Below are positions 26,342-34,980 of a stretch of 64,000 nucleotides of DNA, in pieces. The stretch is taken from positions 110,648-174,647 of the forward strand of contig NZ_JADKYX010000017.1 in NCBI RefSeq assembly GCF_016093545.1, read 5' to 3'. The notes under the pieces were generated by a model that saw nothing but the letters and a program-made list of their open reading frames with translations, was not told the origin of the DNA and did not search any database. Both the position numbers and the translations under genes were made by a program. This DNA comes from Massilia rhizosphaerae (GTDB lineage Bacteria > Pseudomonadota > Gammaproteobacteria > Burkholderiales > Burkholderiaceae_D). How positions within the stretch are numbered: the first letter of the stretch is position 1; the number at the start of each line of letters is the position of its first letter.

Positions 26342-26977
26342 TCAGAAACCGAGGCTGTCCAGCAAGTCGTCGACCTGGCCCTGATCGGCCACGACTTCGC
26401 TATTGCCTTCGGGATTGATCTGCGGACCATTCAGCAAGCCATTGTCGAGCTCGCGCTTGATCTCGCTCGGGGCGAAATCGACGAGGACTTGTACCAGCTG
26501 TTTTTCCAGGTTCTGGGCGATGCCCGTGATACGGGAGATCACCTGGCCGGTCAGGTCCTGGAAGTCCTGGGCCATCATGATGTCCATCAAATGTCCTTTG
26601 GTGGCGACGGCCGCGCTGCGCGATTCGGCCAGGCTGGCCACGGTACGCTCGGCCAGTTCGCGCCATGCGCCGTCGGCATTGCCCGGCGCAGCCAGCAAGG
26701 CCTGCCAGGAACGGCTCAATTCCGCGGCACGGTCGTCGATGCCGTCCTGCAGCGGATTGGCCGCATCGGTCGCGTCCAGTACACGCTTGGCCGATTGTTC
26801 GGACAGCCGGACCACGTAATCGAGGCGGTCGCGCGCATCGGGGATGTCGCTGGCCGCCTTTTCGATCAACTTGTCCAGGCCGAGCCCGCGCAGGCTTTCG
26901 TGCAGCGCGCGGGTCATATGTCCGATCCGGCTCAGGACCTCGTCGGGCGAGGTCGAGTCGGCAGTGTACTCGGTCAT
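26342..26977 (-). CDS. cheZ: CheY-P phosphatase CheZ
   Basis: 211 residues, mostly helical. The active segment AQDFQDLTGQVI gives Asp141 and Gln145, equal to Asp143/Gln147 of E. coli CheZ, where the Gln positions water for hydrolysis of CheY-P. The C-terminal peptide VDDLLDSLGF is the CheY-binding tail. The gene starts immediately after the cheY stop codon with no spacer, so the two are coupled. Confidence 0.95.
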   Translation of the reverse strand: MTEYTADSTSPDEVLSRIGHMTRALHESLRGLGLDKLIEKAASDIPDARDRLDYVVRLSEQSAKRVLDATDAANPLQDGIDDRAAELSRSWQALLAAPGNADGAWRELAERTVASLAESRSAAVATKGHLMDIMMAQDFQDLTGQVISRITGIAQNLEKQLVQVLVDFAPSEIKRELDNGLLNGPQINPEGNSEVVADQGQVDDLLDSLGF

Positions 26978-27373
26978 TTACGCGGCCTTTTCCATCTTTT
27001 CGAAAATCTTGTTCAGTTTTTCGTCCAGCGTGGCCGCGGTGAACGGCTTCACGACGTAGCCGTTGGCGCCCGCTTGCGCCGCCGCGATGATGTTTTCCTT
27101 CTTGGCTTCGGCGGTCACCATCAGCACCGGCAGCTTGGCCAGCGAGGGATCGGCACGAATGTTCTGCAGCATGGTCAGACCGTCCATGTTCGGCATGTTC
27201 CAGTCCGACACGACGAAATCGAACTGTTCGCTGCGCAGCTTCGCCAGTGCCTGGACACCGTCTTCCGCCTCGTCGACATTGCCGTAACCCAGTTCTTTCA
27301 GCAGATTTTTGACGATGCGTCGCATCGTCGAAAAATCGTCAACAACCAGGAAACGCATCTTAGGATCAGCCAT
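26978..27373 (-). CDS. cheY: Chemotaxis response regulator CheY
   Basis: 131 residues, a single receiver domain. Acid pocket VDD (11-13), phospho-acceptor Asp57 (VVSDWNM), switch Thr in MVTAEAKKE and Lys in VKPF are all present. When phosphorylated by CheA it binds FliM and reverses the motor. The TAEAKKENII segment is close to that of enteric CheY. Coupled to cheZ. The 181-bp gap upstream holds no gene and may contain a promoter. Confidence 0.96.
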   Translation of the reverse strand: MADPKMRFLVVDDFSTMRRIVKNLLKELGYGNVDEAEDGVQALAKLRSEQFDFVVSDWNMPNMDGLTMLQNIRADPSLAKLPVLMVTAEAKKENIIAAAQAGANGYVVKPFTAATLDEKLNKIFEKMEKAA

Positions 27374-27554
27374 GAATTACTCCGTTGTTTCTTAACTCTG
27401 ATGTTGGGGCGCGGTCAACCTGCTCTGCAACGGTTTCCCGTGCCCCCATGTTGTTTGTTGGTAGGTTTCGGTTCGGCACTACGAATACAAGCTAAAGCAT
27501 AGCATTTTTGTTGCTCTACGGCGATAAAACCGCAGTGAATGCACCATGCGCGGA

Positions 27555-28640
27555 TCAAACGCGCAACGCCCGGCCCCCATGCGTTGCCAGATGACCAAGC
27601 ACGAGGCCCGGCAATGCCGTCAACGGCGCCACCTCGTGGGCGGCACCGATGGCGATCGCTTCGCGCGGCATGCCGAACACGACGCACGACGCTTCATCCT
27701 GGGCGAAATTGTAGGCGCCCGCGTTCTTCATCTCCAGCATACCTTGCGCGCCGTCCTTGCCCATGCCCGTCAGGATCACGCCGACGGCGTTCTTGCCGGC
27801 CGCCTGCGCGGCCGAACGGAACAGCACGTCCACGGACGGGCGATGGCGGTTGACGGGTTCGGACTGCTCGATCTTCGTCATGTAGTTGGCGCCGGATCGG
27901 GTCAACAGCAAGTGCGAGTGGCCCGGCGCAATGTAGGCGTGGCCGGGCAGCACGCGTTCGTTGCCGGCGGACTCGACGACGCTGATCTTGCACAGCGAAT
28001 CGAGCCGGCGCGCGAACGAACTCGTGAAACCTTCCGGCATGTGCTGCGCGATCAGGATGCCGGGGCAGTCGGACGGCATCTGCATCAGGAATTCGCGGAT
28101 GGCTTCCGTGCCGCCGGTGGAGGCGCCGATGATGATCAGCTTTTCCGACGACGTCAGCGGGCTGCGCAATTGCGGCAGCTGGGTCGTGCCGGCCGCGGCC
28201 GACTGCAGCGTGCGCGGCTTGATACGGGCACGGGCCGTGGCGCGGATCTTGTCGGCGATCAGCTCCGTGTATTCGCGCATGCCGCTCTGGATCGAAATCT
28301 TGGGCTTCGTCACGAAATCGACGGCGCCCAGTTCCAGCGCGCGCATCGTGATTTCCGAGCCGCGCTCCGTCAGCGACGACACCATCAGCACGGGCATCGG
28401 CCGCAGGCGCATCAGCTTTTCGAGGAAGTCGAGGCCGTCCATTTTCGGCATCTCGACGTCCAGCGTGAGCACGTCCGGATTCGTGCGCTTGATCAGGTCG
28501 CGCGCGACGAGCGGATCGGGAGCGACGCCGACGACTTCCATGTCGGGCTGCGAGTTGACGATCTCGGTCATCACGCTGCGGATCAGGGCGGAATCGTCGA
28601 CGATCACCACTTTGATCTTTGTATTCGGGTTCAAGCTCAT
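27555..28640 (-). CDS. cheB: Chemoreceptor glutamate methylesterase CheB
   Basis: 361 residues. The receiver domain has the phospho-acceptor Asp61 (LTLDVEMPKMDG); the C-terminal esterase domain has the Ser-His-Asp triad in GASTGGTEA, QHMPEGF and GMGKDGAQG. It demethylates (and deamidates) chemoreceptors during adaptation. Last gene of the cheA-W-R-D-B run, 15 bp after cheD. Confidence 0.95.
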   Translation of the reverse strand: MSLNPNTKIKVVIVDDSALIRSVMTEIVNSQPDMEVVGVAPDPLVARDLIKRTNPDVLTLDVEMPKMDGLDFLEKLMRLRPMPVLMVSSLTERGSEITMRALELGAVDFVTKPKISIQSGMREYTELIADKIRATARARIKPRTLQSAAAGTTQLPQLRSPLTSSEKLIIIGASTGGTEAIREFLMQMPSDCPGILIAQHMPEGFTSSFARRLDSLCKISVVESAGNERVLPGHAYIAPGHSHLLLTRSGANYMTKIEQSEPVNRHRPSVDVLFRSAAQAAGKNAVGVILTGMGKDGAQGMLEMKNAGAYNFAQDEASCVVFGMPREAIAIGAAHEVAPLTALPGLVLGHLATHGGRALRV

Positions 28641-28655
28641 CCTTTGCCTTTCTTG

Positions 28656-29255
28656 TCAGAACAGGTCGACGTCGCCACCAACGGGCGCGACCTTGAGGCG
28701 GCTGGCGTAATCGAGCTCACGCTTCGCCAGCGTATCGTTATGGGTCTGCATCAGCTTCTTGACGAGCACCTTGCCGGTGCGCGGGAAGAAATACACCTTG
28801 CGCGGGTAAATGTCGTTCAAGTCCTCGGCCAGCACGGGAATCCGTTCCGTCTTGAGGAACTGGATGACGAAGGCGGCGTTGCGCTCTCCCACGTTCATCG
28901 CGGAAAAGCCGCGCAGCACGGCGCCGCCGCCGAAGACCTTCGCTTCCAGGTTTTCGCGCCGCGCGCCGGCCTTGAGCAGGTCGTTGATCAGGACTTCCAT
29001 CGCATACGTCCCGTAGCGCATCGAGGCCGAGACCGGGTTGCCCGGCTCGCCGCCGTCCGGCAGCATGAAGTGGTTCATGCCGCCCAGGCCCTTGACGCGG
29101 TCGCGGATGCACGCCGACACGCAGGAGCCGAGCACCGTGACGATCAGCATGTCCTTGCCCGTGTAGTAGTACTCGCCGGGCAGGATCTTGGCCGCGTCGC
29201 AGTCGAACGTGCGGTCGTAATAGACGTTGGTGGCGAAATGGCTGTTCGTATCCAT
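28656..29255 (-). CDS. cheD: Chemoreceptor glutamine deamidase CheD
   Basis: 199 residues. The catalytic region VLGSCVSACI contains the nucleophilic Cys and GGMNHFMLP the His of the CheD family. It converts receptor glutamines to glutamates. The C-terminus ends in GGDVDLF, nearly the same as the SGDVELF end of the CheZ-like protein at 33395. It is encoded between cheR and cheB. Confidence 0.93.
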   Translation of the reverse strand: MDTNSHFATNVYYDRTFDCDAAKILPGEYYYTGKDMLIVTVLGSCVSACIRDRVKGLGGMNHFMLPDGGEPGNPVSASMRYGTYAMEVLINDLLKAGARRENLEAKVFGGGAVLRGFSAMNVGERNAAFVIQFLKTERIPVLAEDLNDIYPRKVYFFPRTGKVLVKKLMQTHNDTLAKRELDYASRLKVAPVGGDVDLF

Positions 29256-29273
29256 GGTCGGGTATGACGGGCG

Positions 29274-30164
29274 TCAGCCGTGGTTCAATTCGTAGACCGT
29301 CTTGCCGCGCAGGCGCAGCGCGTCGGAGACGTACAGGAAGTTCTCGGAATGCCCGGCGAACAGCAGCGCGTCCGGCTTCATCAAGGGCACGAAGCGCGCG
29401 AGGATCTTGCGCTGCGTGGCCTTGTCGAAGTAGATCATCACGTTGCGGCAGAAGATCACGTCGAACGGGCCCTTGACGTCCCAGCCGTCGGCCAGCAGGT
29501 TCAGTTGCCGGAACGTGATCAGCTGGCGCAATTCGGGCCGCACCCGCACCAGGCCTTCCTGGGCCCCCTTCCCTTTCAGGAAAAAGCGGCGCAGGCGCGC
29601 CTGGTCCATCTTGTCGACGCGCTCGATCGGGTAGACGCCGGCGCTGGCCGTGGCCAGCACGTTCGTGTCGATGTCGGTGGCGACGATCTGGACGGGCGGC
29701 GTGAGCGTGTCGAACGCCTCGCACACGGTCATCGCGATCGAATACGGTTCTTCGCCGGTGGAACTGGCCGAGCACCAGATCGTGAGCGGCCCGCCGTGCC
29801 GCGTGCGCGCCTTGAGCACGTGTTCGGCCAGAAGCGGGAAGTGATGGGCTTCGCGGAAGAACGACGTGAGGTTCGTCGTCAGCGCGTTCGTGAACGACTC
29901 CCACTCGGCCGGCATGCGGCCCGCTTCGAGCGCGTCGAGATAGGACGCGAACGAGGCGATGCCGTTGGCGCGCAGGCGGCGCGCGAGCCGACTGTAGACC
30001 ATTTCCTGCTTGCTGTCGGCCAGCGAGATGCCGGCGCGCTGGTAGATCAGGCCACGCACGCGCTCGAAGTCGGCGCGCGTGAAGTCGAACTCCTTGCCGC
30101 CGGCTTCATGCCTGTCTGGCTGTCTTGTCGTATTGTGCGGCACGTTCATCGCCATGGGTTGCAT
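29274..30164 (-). CDS. cheR: Chemoreceptor methyltransferase CheR
   Basis: 296 residues. N-terminal helical CheR domain, then a SAM-binding domain with WCSASSTGEEPYSIAM and NVMIYFDKATQ. It methylates receptor glutamates, opposing CheB. The start at 30164 gives a 30-residue variable head; a second Met (residue 4 or 6) is an equally possible start. Confidence 0.94.
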   Translation of the reverse strand: MQPMAMNVPHNTTRQPDRHEAGGKEFDFTRADFERVRGLIYQRAGISLADSKQEMVYSRLARRLRANGIASFASYLDALEAGRMPAEWESFTNALTTNLTSFFREAHHFPLLAEHVLKARTRHGGPLTIWCSASSTGEEPYSIAMTVCEAFDTLTPPVQIVATDIDTNVLATASAGVYPIERVDKMDQARLRRFFLKGKGAQEGLVRVRPELRQLITFRQLNLLADGWDVKGPFDVIFCRNVMIYFDKATQRKILARFVPLMKPDALLFAGHSENFLYVSDALRLRGKTVYELNHG

Positions 30165-30218
30165 TCGTTCTGCGGACCGCGTGCGGTCCGGGTGTTCCCT
30201 TGCGCCGCGCTGTCTGGT

Positions 30219-30716
30219 TTATGCCGCCATCCGGTCCATCAGCCCCATCTCGCTGGAGGACATCAGCTTGTCGATGTCGATCAGGATGAGCATGCGCTCG
30301 TCGACGGTGCCGAGGCCGGTCAGGTAGTCGGAGTTGAACGCGGTGCCCATCTCCGGCGCCGGCTTGACCTGGTCCGGCGTCAGCGTGGTCACGTCGGACA
30401 CGCTGTCCACGACCATGCCCATGATGCGGCCGGCGATGTTCAGGATGATCACGACGGTGAACTGGTCGTACGTCGGCGTGCCCAGGTTGAACTTGATGCG
30501 CATGTCGACCACGGGGATGATGATGCCGCGCAGGTTGATGACGCCCTTGATGAACTCGGGAGCGTTGGCGATGCGGGTCACGGTCTCGTAGCCGCGGATC
30601 TCCTGCACCTTGAGGATGTCGATGCCGTATTCCTCGGAGCCGAGGGTGAAGGCCAGGTATTCGCTGCCGTTGCCGTCGTGGGCATCGTTCGGCTTGTTCG
30701 TCGGTTGGGTGGACAT
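30219..30716 (-). CDS. cheW: Chemotaxis coupling protein CheW
   Basis: 165 residues, one SH3-like CheW domain (EYLAFTLGSEEYGIDILKVQEI, then NLRGIIIPVVDMR). It links CheA to chemoreceptors. Located between cheA and cheR in the same direction. The N-terminal 20 residues are hydrophilic and variable. Confidence 0.95.
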   Translation of the reverse strand: MSTQPTNKPNDAHDGNGSEYLAFTLGSEEYGIDILKVQEIRGYETVTRIANAPEFIKGVINLRGIIIPVVDMRIKFNLGTPTYDQFTVVIILNIAGRIMGMVVDSVSDVTTLTPDQVKPAPEMGTAFNSDYLTGLGTVDERMLILIDIDKLMSSSEMGLMDRMAA

Positions 30717-30752
30717 GTCGGTTCCTTATCGGAGCATATGTAGGGGGTTAAT

Positions 30753-32915
30753 TCAGAAGACGACGGATTCGTCGGACAGTTGGCGCGAGGAGCGCAACAG
30801 CGCGCCCACGTCCATGATCAGGGCGACGCCGCCATCGCCGAGGATGGTGGCGCCGGAGATGCCGGCCACCTTGCGGTAGTTCGCCTCCAGGTTCTTCACG
30901 ACGACCTGCTGCTGGCCGACCAGTTCGTCGACGAACAGCGCGGCCTTGCGCCCTTCCGCCTCGAGGATCACGAGGATGCCCTCGCATGGATCGGTGATGC
31001 GCGGTTCGATGTTGAACATCTGGTACAGCGGGATCAGGGGCAGGTATTCCCCGCGCACTTTCACCACCCGGCCCTGGCCGTGGATCTCCTTGACGTCGGC
31101 GCGCGCCGGCTGCAGCGATTCGACGACGAAGCCCAGCGGCAGGATGTAGATCTCCTCGCCGCTGCGGATCGACATGCCGTCCAGGATCGCCAGGGTGAGC
31201 GGCAGCGAGATCAGGATCGTCGTGCCGAAGCCGCGCGCGGAACGGATGTCGATGGTGCCGCCCAGCGCCTGGATGTTGCGCTTGACGACGTCCATGCCGA
31301 CGCCGCGGCCCGACACGTCGGTGACGATTTCCGCGGTCGAGAAGCCCGGCGCGAAGATCAGCTGCCAGACGTCGGCGTCGCTCATGTTGTCGGACACCGG
31401 CAGGCCGTTCTCCTTGGCCTTCGCCAGGATGCGTTCGCGATTCAGGCCGCCGCCGTCGTCCGCGACCTCGATCACGATGTTGCCGCCCTGGTGCGCGGCC
31501 GACAGGAACAGGCGTCCCGATTCCGACTTGCCGGCGGCCACGCGCGCGGCGGGCAGCTCGATGCCGTGGTCGATCGAGTTGCGGACCAGGTGCGTGAGCG
31601 GGTCGACGATGCGCTCGATCAGGCCCTTGTCCAGCTCCGTCGCGGCGCCGTTCGTGATGAAATCGACCTTTTTACCCAGCTTGCCGGCCAGGTCGCGCAC
31701 CATGCGCGGGAAGCGCGAGAACACGAAGTCCATCGGCATCATGCGGATCGACATGACGGCTTCCTGCAGGTCGCGCGTATTGCGCGTCAGCTGCGACACG
31801 GACGCCAGCAGGCGCTGGTGCACCATCGGATCGAGGCCGGAGCTGCGCTGCTCGATCATGGCCTGCGTGATCACCAGTTCGCCGACGAGGTTGATCAGCT
31901 GGTCGACTTTTTCGATCGACACGCGGATCGACGACGATTCGGAACCCTGCGCATGGCTGCCTTCGGTCGCCTTCTTGGCGGCCTTCTTTTCCGCCGCCAC
32001 TTCCGTGATCTCGAGCGGTTCCGGCCGCGCGGGCGCCGGCGGTGGCGCTTCAAGCACGATGCCGGCTTCGCGGCGGATCTGCTCGATCGGCTGGAAGAAG
32101 CCGTAGCCCAGTTCGTCCTCCGACGCGGCCGAGGGGGCGGCGTCGGCCGGATCGGCCGGGTCGAAGAAACCGTAGCCCTGCTCTTCCTCGATGCGGGCGC
32201 GTTCCGCCGCTTCGCGGGCCCGCTGCTCGGGCGTGAGCGGGGGCGCCTCGAAGATCTTGAGGTCGCTCGGGTCGAGCACGAACGAGCAGATGGCGACGAT
32301 GTCGTCCAGGCCCTCGTGCGTCATGATGATCAGTGCCGTGCGTCCCGCCGCGAGCGGCACGACGGACACGCGGCCCAGGAGGCCGAGTTCGTCGACGAGC
32401 GCGTCGACGTCGCGCTTGGCGAGGTCGGGCAGCTCGATCTTGTAGCGGTGCGCGCCTTCGCTCACCTGCTGCTTCTGTTCGGCATGCAGGAACGATGGCA
32501 CGGTCGGCTGGTGCGTCGGTACGATCACGCCTTCGGACAGCTCGTGCAGCATCATGCGCACGTTGGCGACCGCTTCCTGGTCGACGTCCGCGCCGTTGCG
32601 GTGGCCGTCGAGCTGCATCTTGAGGATGTCCTTGGCGGCCAGGAAAGCGTCCACGTGCTGTGCCGTCAACGCCATCTCGCCCTTGCGGATGCGATCCAGC
32701 AAGGACTCGAGGACGTGCGTCACCTCGCTCATGTCGTTCAGGCCGAAGGTCGATGCCCCGCCCTTGATCGAATGGGCGGTGCGGAAGATCGCGTTCAGGT
32801 CTTCCGGGTCCGGCGAATCGATATCGACGGCCAGCAGCAGACGCTCCTTTTCGGCGAGCAGCTCTTCCGCCTCGTCGAAAAAGACCTTGTAAAACTGGCT
32901 GATGTCGATGGTCAT
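30753..32915 (-). CDS. cheA: Chemotaxis histidine kinase CheA
   Basis: 720 residues. P1 Hpt domain with phospho-His48 (RTAHSIKGGA), a P2 region that binds CheY/CheB, P3 dimerisation (IEKVDQLINLVGELVITQ), P4 kinase (HLVRNSIDHG, then VADDGGGLNRERI and GRGVGMDVVK) and a CheW-like P5. It phosphorylates CheY and CheB in response to receptors. Domain order and length are normal. Between P2 and P3 is a Pro/Ala/Glu-rich linker with a twice repeated GYGFF(D/Q)P motif, which is odd. Confidence 0.96.
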   Translation of the reverse strand: MTIDISQFYKVFFDEAEELLAEKERLLLAVDIDSPDPEDLNAIFRTAHSIKGGASTFGLNDMSEVTHVLESLLDRIRKGEMALTAQHVDAFLAAKDILKMQLDGHRNGADVDQEAVANVRMMLHELSEGVIVPTHQPTVPSFLHAEQKQQVSEGAHRYKIELPDLAKRDVDALVDELGLLGRVSVVPLAAGRTALIIMTHEGLDDIVAICSFVLDPSDLKIFEAPPLTPEQRAREAAERARIEEEQGYGFFDPADPADAAPSAASEDELGYGFFQPIEQIRREAGIVLEAPPPAPARPEPLEITEVAAEKKAAKKATEGSHAQGSESSSIRVSIEKVDQLINLVGELVITQAMIEQRSSGLDPMVHQRLLASVSQLTRNTRDLQEAVMSIRMMPMDFVFSRFPRMVRDLAGKLGKKVDFITNGAATELDKGLIERIVDPLTHLVRNSIDHGIELPAARVAAGKSESGRLFLSAAHQGGNIVIEVADDGGGLNRERILAKAKENGLPVSDNMSDADVWQLIFAPGFSTAEIVTDVSGRGVGMDVVKRNIQALGGTIDIRSARGFGTTILISLPLTLAILDGMSIRSGEEIYILPLGFVVESLQPARADVKEIHGQGRVVKVRGEYLPLIPLYQMFNIEPRITDPCEGILVILEAEGRKAALFVDELVGQQQVVVKNLEANYRKVAGISGATILGDGGVALIMDVGALLRSSRQLSDESVVF

Positions 32916-32961
32916 GTCAAATATCCGTCTGGTACGAACGGCACGGGGCCCGTGGGGCCGC

Positions 32962-33327
32962 TCAGCCGATGACTTTCTTGACCACCTCGATCAGGCGCTG
33001 CGGGTCGAACGGCTTGACCAGCCAGCCGTTGGCGCCGGCCGCGCGGCCCTTCGTCTTCATGTCTTCCGACGACTCGGTCGTGAGCATGAGGATCGGCGTC
33101 TTCTGGTAGCCCGGCAGGCCGCGCAGCGATTTGATCAGGGTGAGCCCGTCCATCTTGGGCATGTTCTGGTCGGTCAGGACCAGATCGACGGTCTGCTGCT
33201 TCGCCTTTTCCAGGCCATCCTGTCCGTCGACGGCTTCCACCACCTGGTAGCCCGCGGCCTTCAGGCTGAAAGCCACCATCTGGCGCAGGGAACTGGAATC
33301 GTCGACTGCGAGAATAGTTTTTGCCAT
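32962..33327 (-). CDS. Second CheY-type response regulator
   Basis: 121 residues, a receiver domain only. Phospho-acceptor Asp53 (LVLTDQNMPKMDG), acid pocket DD (9-10), Thr in LMLTTESSED and Lys in VKPFD are present. Compared with the CheY at 26978 it is clearly a different type (QNMPKMDG instead of WNMPNMDG). It lies between the CheZ-like gene and cheA. In related bacteria this gene is often called cheY1 or tsr-like; whether it binds FliM is unknown. Confidence 0.9.
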   Translation of the reverse strand: MAKTILAVDDSSSLRQMVAFSLKAAGYQVVEAVDGQDGLEKAKQQTVDLVLTDQNMPKMDGLTLIKSLRGLPGYQKTPILMLTTESSEDMKTKGRAAGANGWLVKPFDPQRLIEVVKKVIG

Positions 33328-33394
33328 CTTTTTGCTCCTGCTGTTTTACTGTCTACCGGTCTGTCCGGACGATGATATGGGTAAGTTCGCGGCG

Positions 33395-33946
33395 TCAGAA
33401 CAACTCGACGTCACCGCTTTCAAGATGTCTCTGCTCCACCGACTTGCGCAACATGCTGCGCAGCTCCAGCGACTGGATCGCCAGCGCCATGCTGACCTTG
33501 CCCAGGCGCTCAACGATCTCCTCGCCGTCGCTCTCGGGCAGGATGTCGTCGCCATGCTCGGACAGCGTGGTCAGGAAATCGCGCAGGCCCATCACGCGGC
33601 GCAGCGTGCGGTCGAGCAGCTGGCTCGTCATGTCCTGGAACTGCATGCTCGTCACCGCCGCGTTCACGTGGCCGGCGATCTCGCCCGACATCGCGGTCAG
33701 ACGGGCGCTTTCCTCGGCGGTCGGCGCCTGGCCGGCCAGCAGACGGTTGATCGCCTCCTGGCGCGCGTCGACCACGTGGTGGATCGCCATGAAGCTGCTC
33801 GTCAGCTTCTCGACGGCTTCCTCCAGCAACAGCGTCGTCTGCACGAGGTCGGTCTCGACTTCGGACAGGTGACGCCGGCCATGGTCGGACACGCCCGACA
33901 AGAGGCGCTTGACGTGTGACCCGAGAATCTTTTTTCTTGTCGTCAT
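33395..33946 (-). CDS. Divergent CheZ-like phosphatase
   Basis: 183 residues, almost all helical. The segment MQFQDMTSQLLDRT (101-114) matches the CheZ active-site helix, with Asp105 and Gln109 in the same spacing as Asp141/Gln145 of the true CheZ in this window. Overall it is otherwise distant from CheZ. The C-terminus is SGDVELF, in the place where CheZ has its CheY-binding tail. It is directly upstream of a second CheY gene, so a private CheY/phosphatase pair is likely. This is inference from the motif and context. Confidence 0.65.
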   Translation of the reverse strand: MTTRKKILGSHVKRLLSGVSDHGRRHLSEVETDLVQTTLLLEEAVEKLTSSFMAIHHVVDARQEAINRLLAGQAPTAEESARLTAMSGEIAGHVNAAVTSMQFQDMTSQLLDRTLRRVMGLRDFLTTLSEHGDDILPESDGEEIVERLGKVSMALAIQSLELRSMLRKSVEQRHLESGDVELF

Positions 33947-33969
33947 AAACTCCTCCAGAATCCCGCCCG

Positions 33970-34941
33970 TTACTTTTTCCCTGCCGGCGCCGCCGGCTGC
34001 GGCGCCAACCCGCCACCCGTCGCCTCGGCCACCGCCTTCACCGCCGCATCCGTCGAATCGCCCGGCACGTCCAGCGGCGTGCCGTCATGCAGCACGGCGT
34101 CCTCGGTACGCTTGTTCATGACGAGGATGCTGATGCGGCGATTGATCGGGTTGAACGGGTCCTCGCGGTCCAGGTTGACGGCCGATCCGAGACCGACCAC
34201 GCGCAGGATCTTCGCATTGGACATGCCGCCATGCACCAGTTCGCGGCGCGACGCGTTGGCGCGGTCGGCCGACAATTCCCAGTTCGTATAGCCCTCGGAC
34301 GTCGAATACGGCGTCGAATCCGTGTGCCCCGACAGGCCGATGCGGTTCGGCACGTCGTTCAGCACGAGGCCCAGCACGTCGAGGATGTCGCGCGCGTACG
34401 GTTGCAGCTCGGCGCTCGCGGACGCGAACATCGGGCGGTTCTTTTCGTCGACGATCTGGATGCGCAGGCCTTCGCTCGTCACGTCGAGCAGCAGCTGGTT
34501 CTTGTACTTGCGCAGCAGCGGATTGGCGTCGATCGTCTGCTGGATGCGCTGGCGCAGCTGCTCGAGGCGTTCCGCCTCCTGTTTTTCCAGGGCCGCGCGC
34601 GCGGACTTGAGGTCCAGCGAACGATTGTTGCGTTCGATGTCGCCGTTCTTGACCTGGCCGTTGCGGCGCGTCAGGTCCTTGCCGCCGCCCTGCAGGATCG
34701 AATTGCTGCTGCCGGCGCCGGTGCCGCCCTGCATGGCGACCTTCAGCGGCGTCTTGAAATAGTTTGCGATGCCTTCCATGTCGCCCTTCGTCGTCGAGCC
34801 GAGCAGCCACATGAGCAGGAAGAACGCCATCATCGCCGTCACGAAGTCGGCATACGCGATCTTCCAGGCGCCGCCATGGTGCCCATGGCCGCCCTTCTTG
34901 ACGCGCTTGACGATGATGGGCCGCTGGCCTTCGTCAGCCAT
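33970..34941 (-). CDS. motB: Flagellar stator protein MotB
   Basis: 323 residues. The single membrane helix with the proton-binding Asp is in AYADFVTAMMAFFLLMWLL, preceded by a basic N-terminus (KRVKKGGHGHHGG). The periplasmic OmpA-like domain (LSGHTDSTPYS, then NRRISILV) binds peptidoglycan. With MotA it forms the proton-driven stator. A long Ala/Pro tail ends the protein. 39 bp after motA. Confidence 0.95.
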   Translation of the reverse strand: MADEGQRPIIVKRVKKGGHGHHGGAWKIAYADFVTAMMAFFLLMWLLGSTTKGDMEGIANYFKTPLKVAMQGGTGAGSSNSILQGGGKDLTRRNGQVKNGDIERNNRSLDLKSARAALEKQEAERLEQLRQRIQQTIDANPLLRKYKNQLLLDVTSEGLRIQIVDEKNRPMFASASAELQPYARDILDVLGLVLNDVPNRIGLSGHTDSTPYSTSEGYTNWELSADRANASRRELVHGGMSNAKILRVVGLGSAVNLDREDPFNPINRRISILVMNKRTEDAVLHDGTPLDVPGDSTDAAVKAVAEATGGGLAPQPAAPAGKK

Positions 34942-34980
34942 GCCGCACTCCCGCGCCGATGTGGATCTGTCGCACCATGC

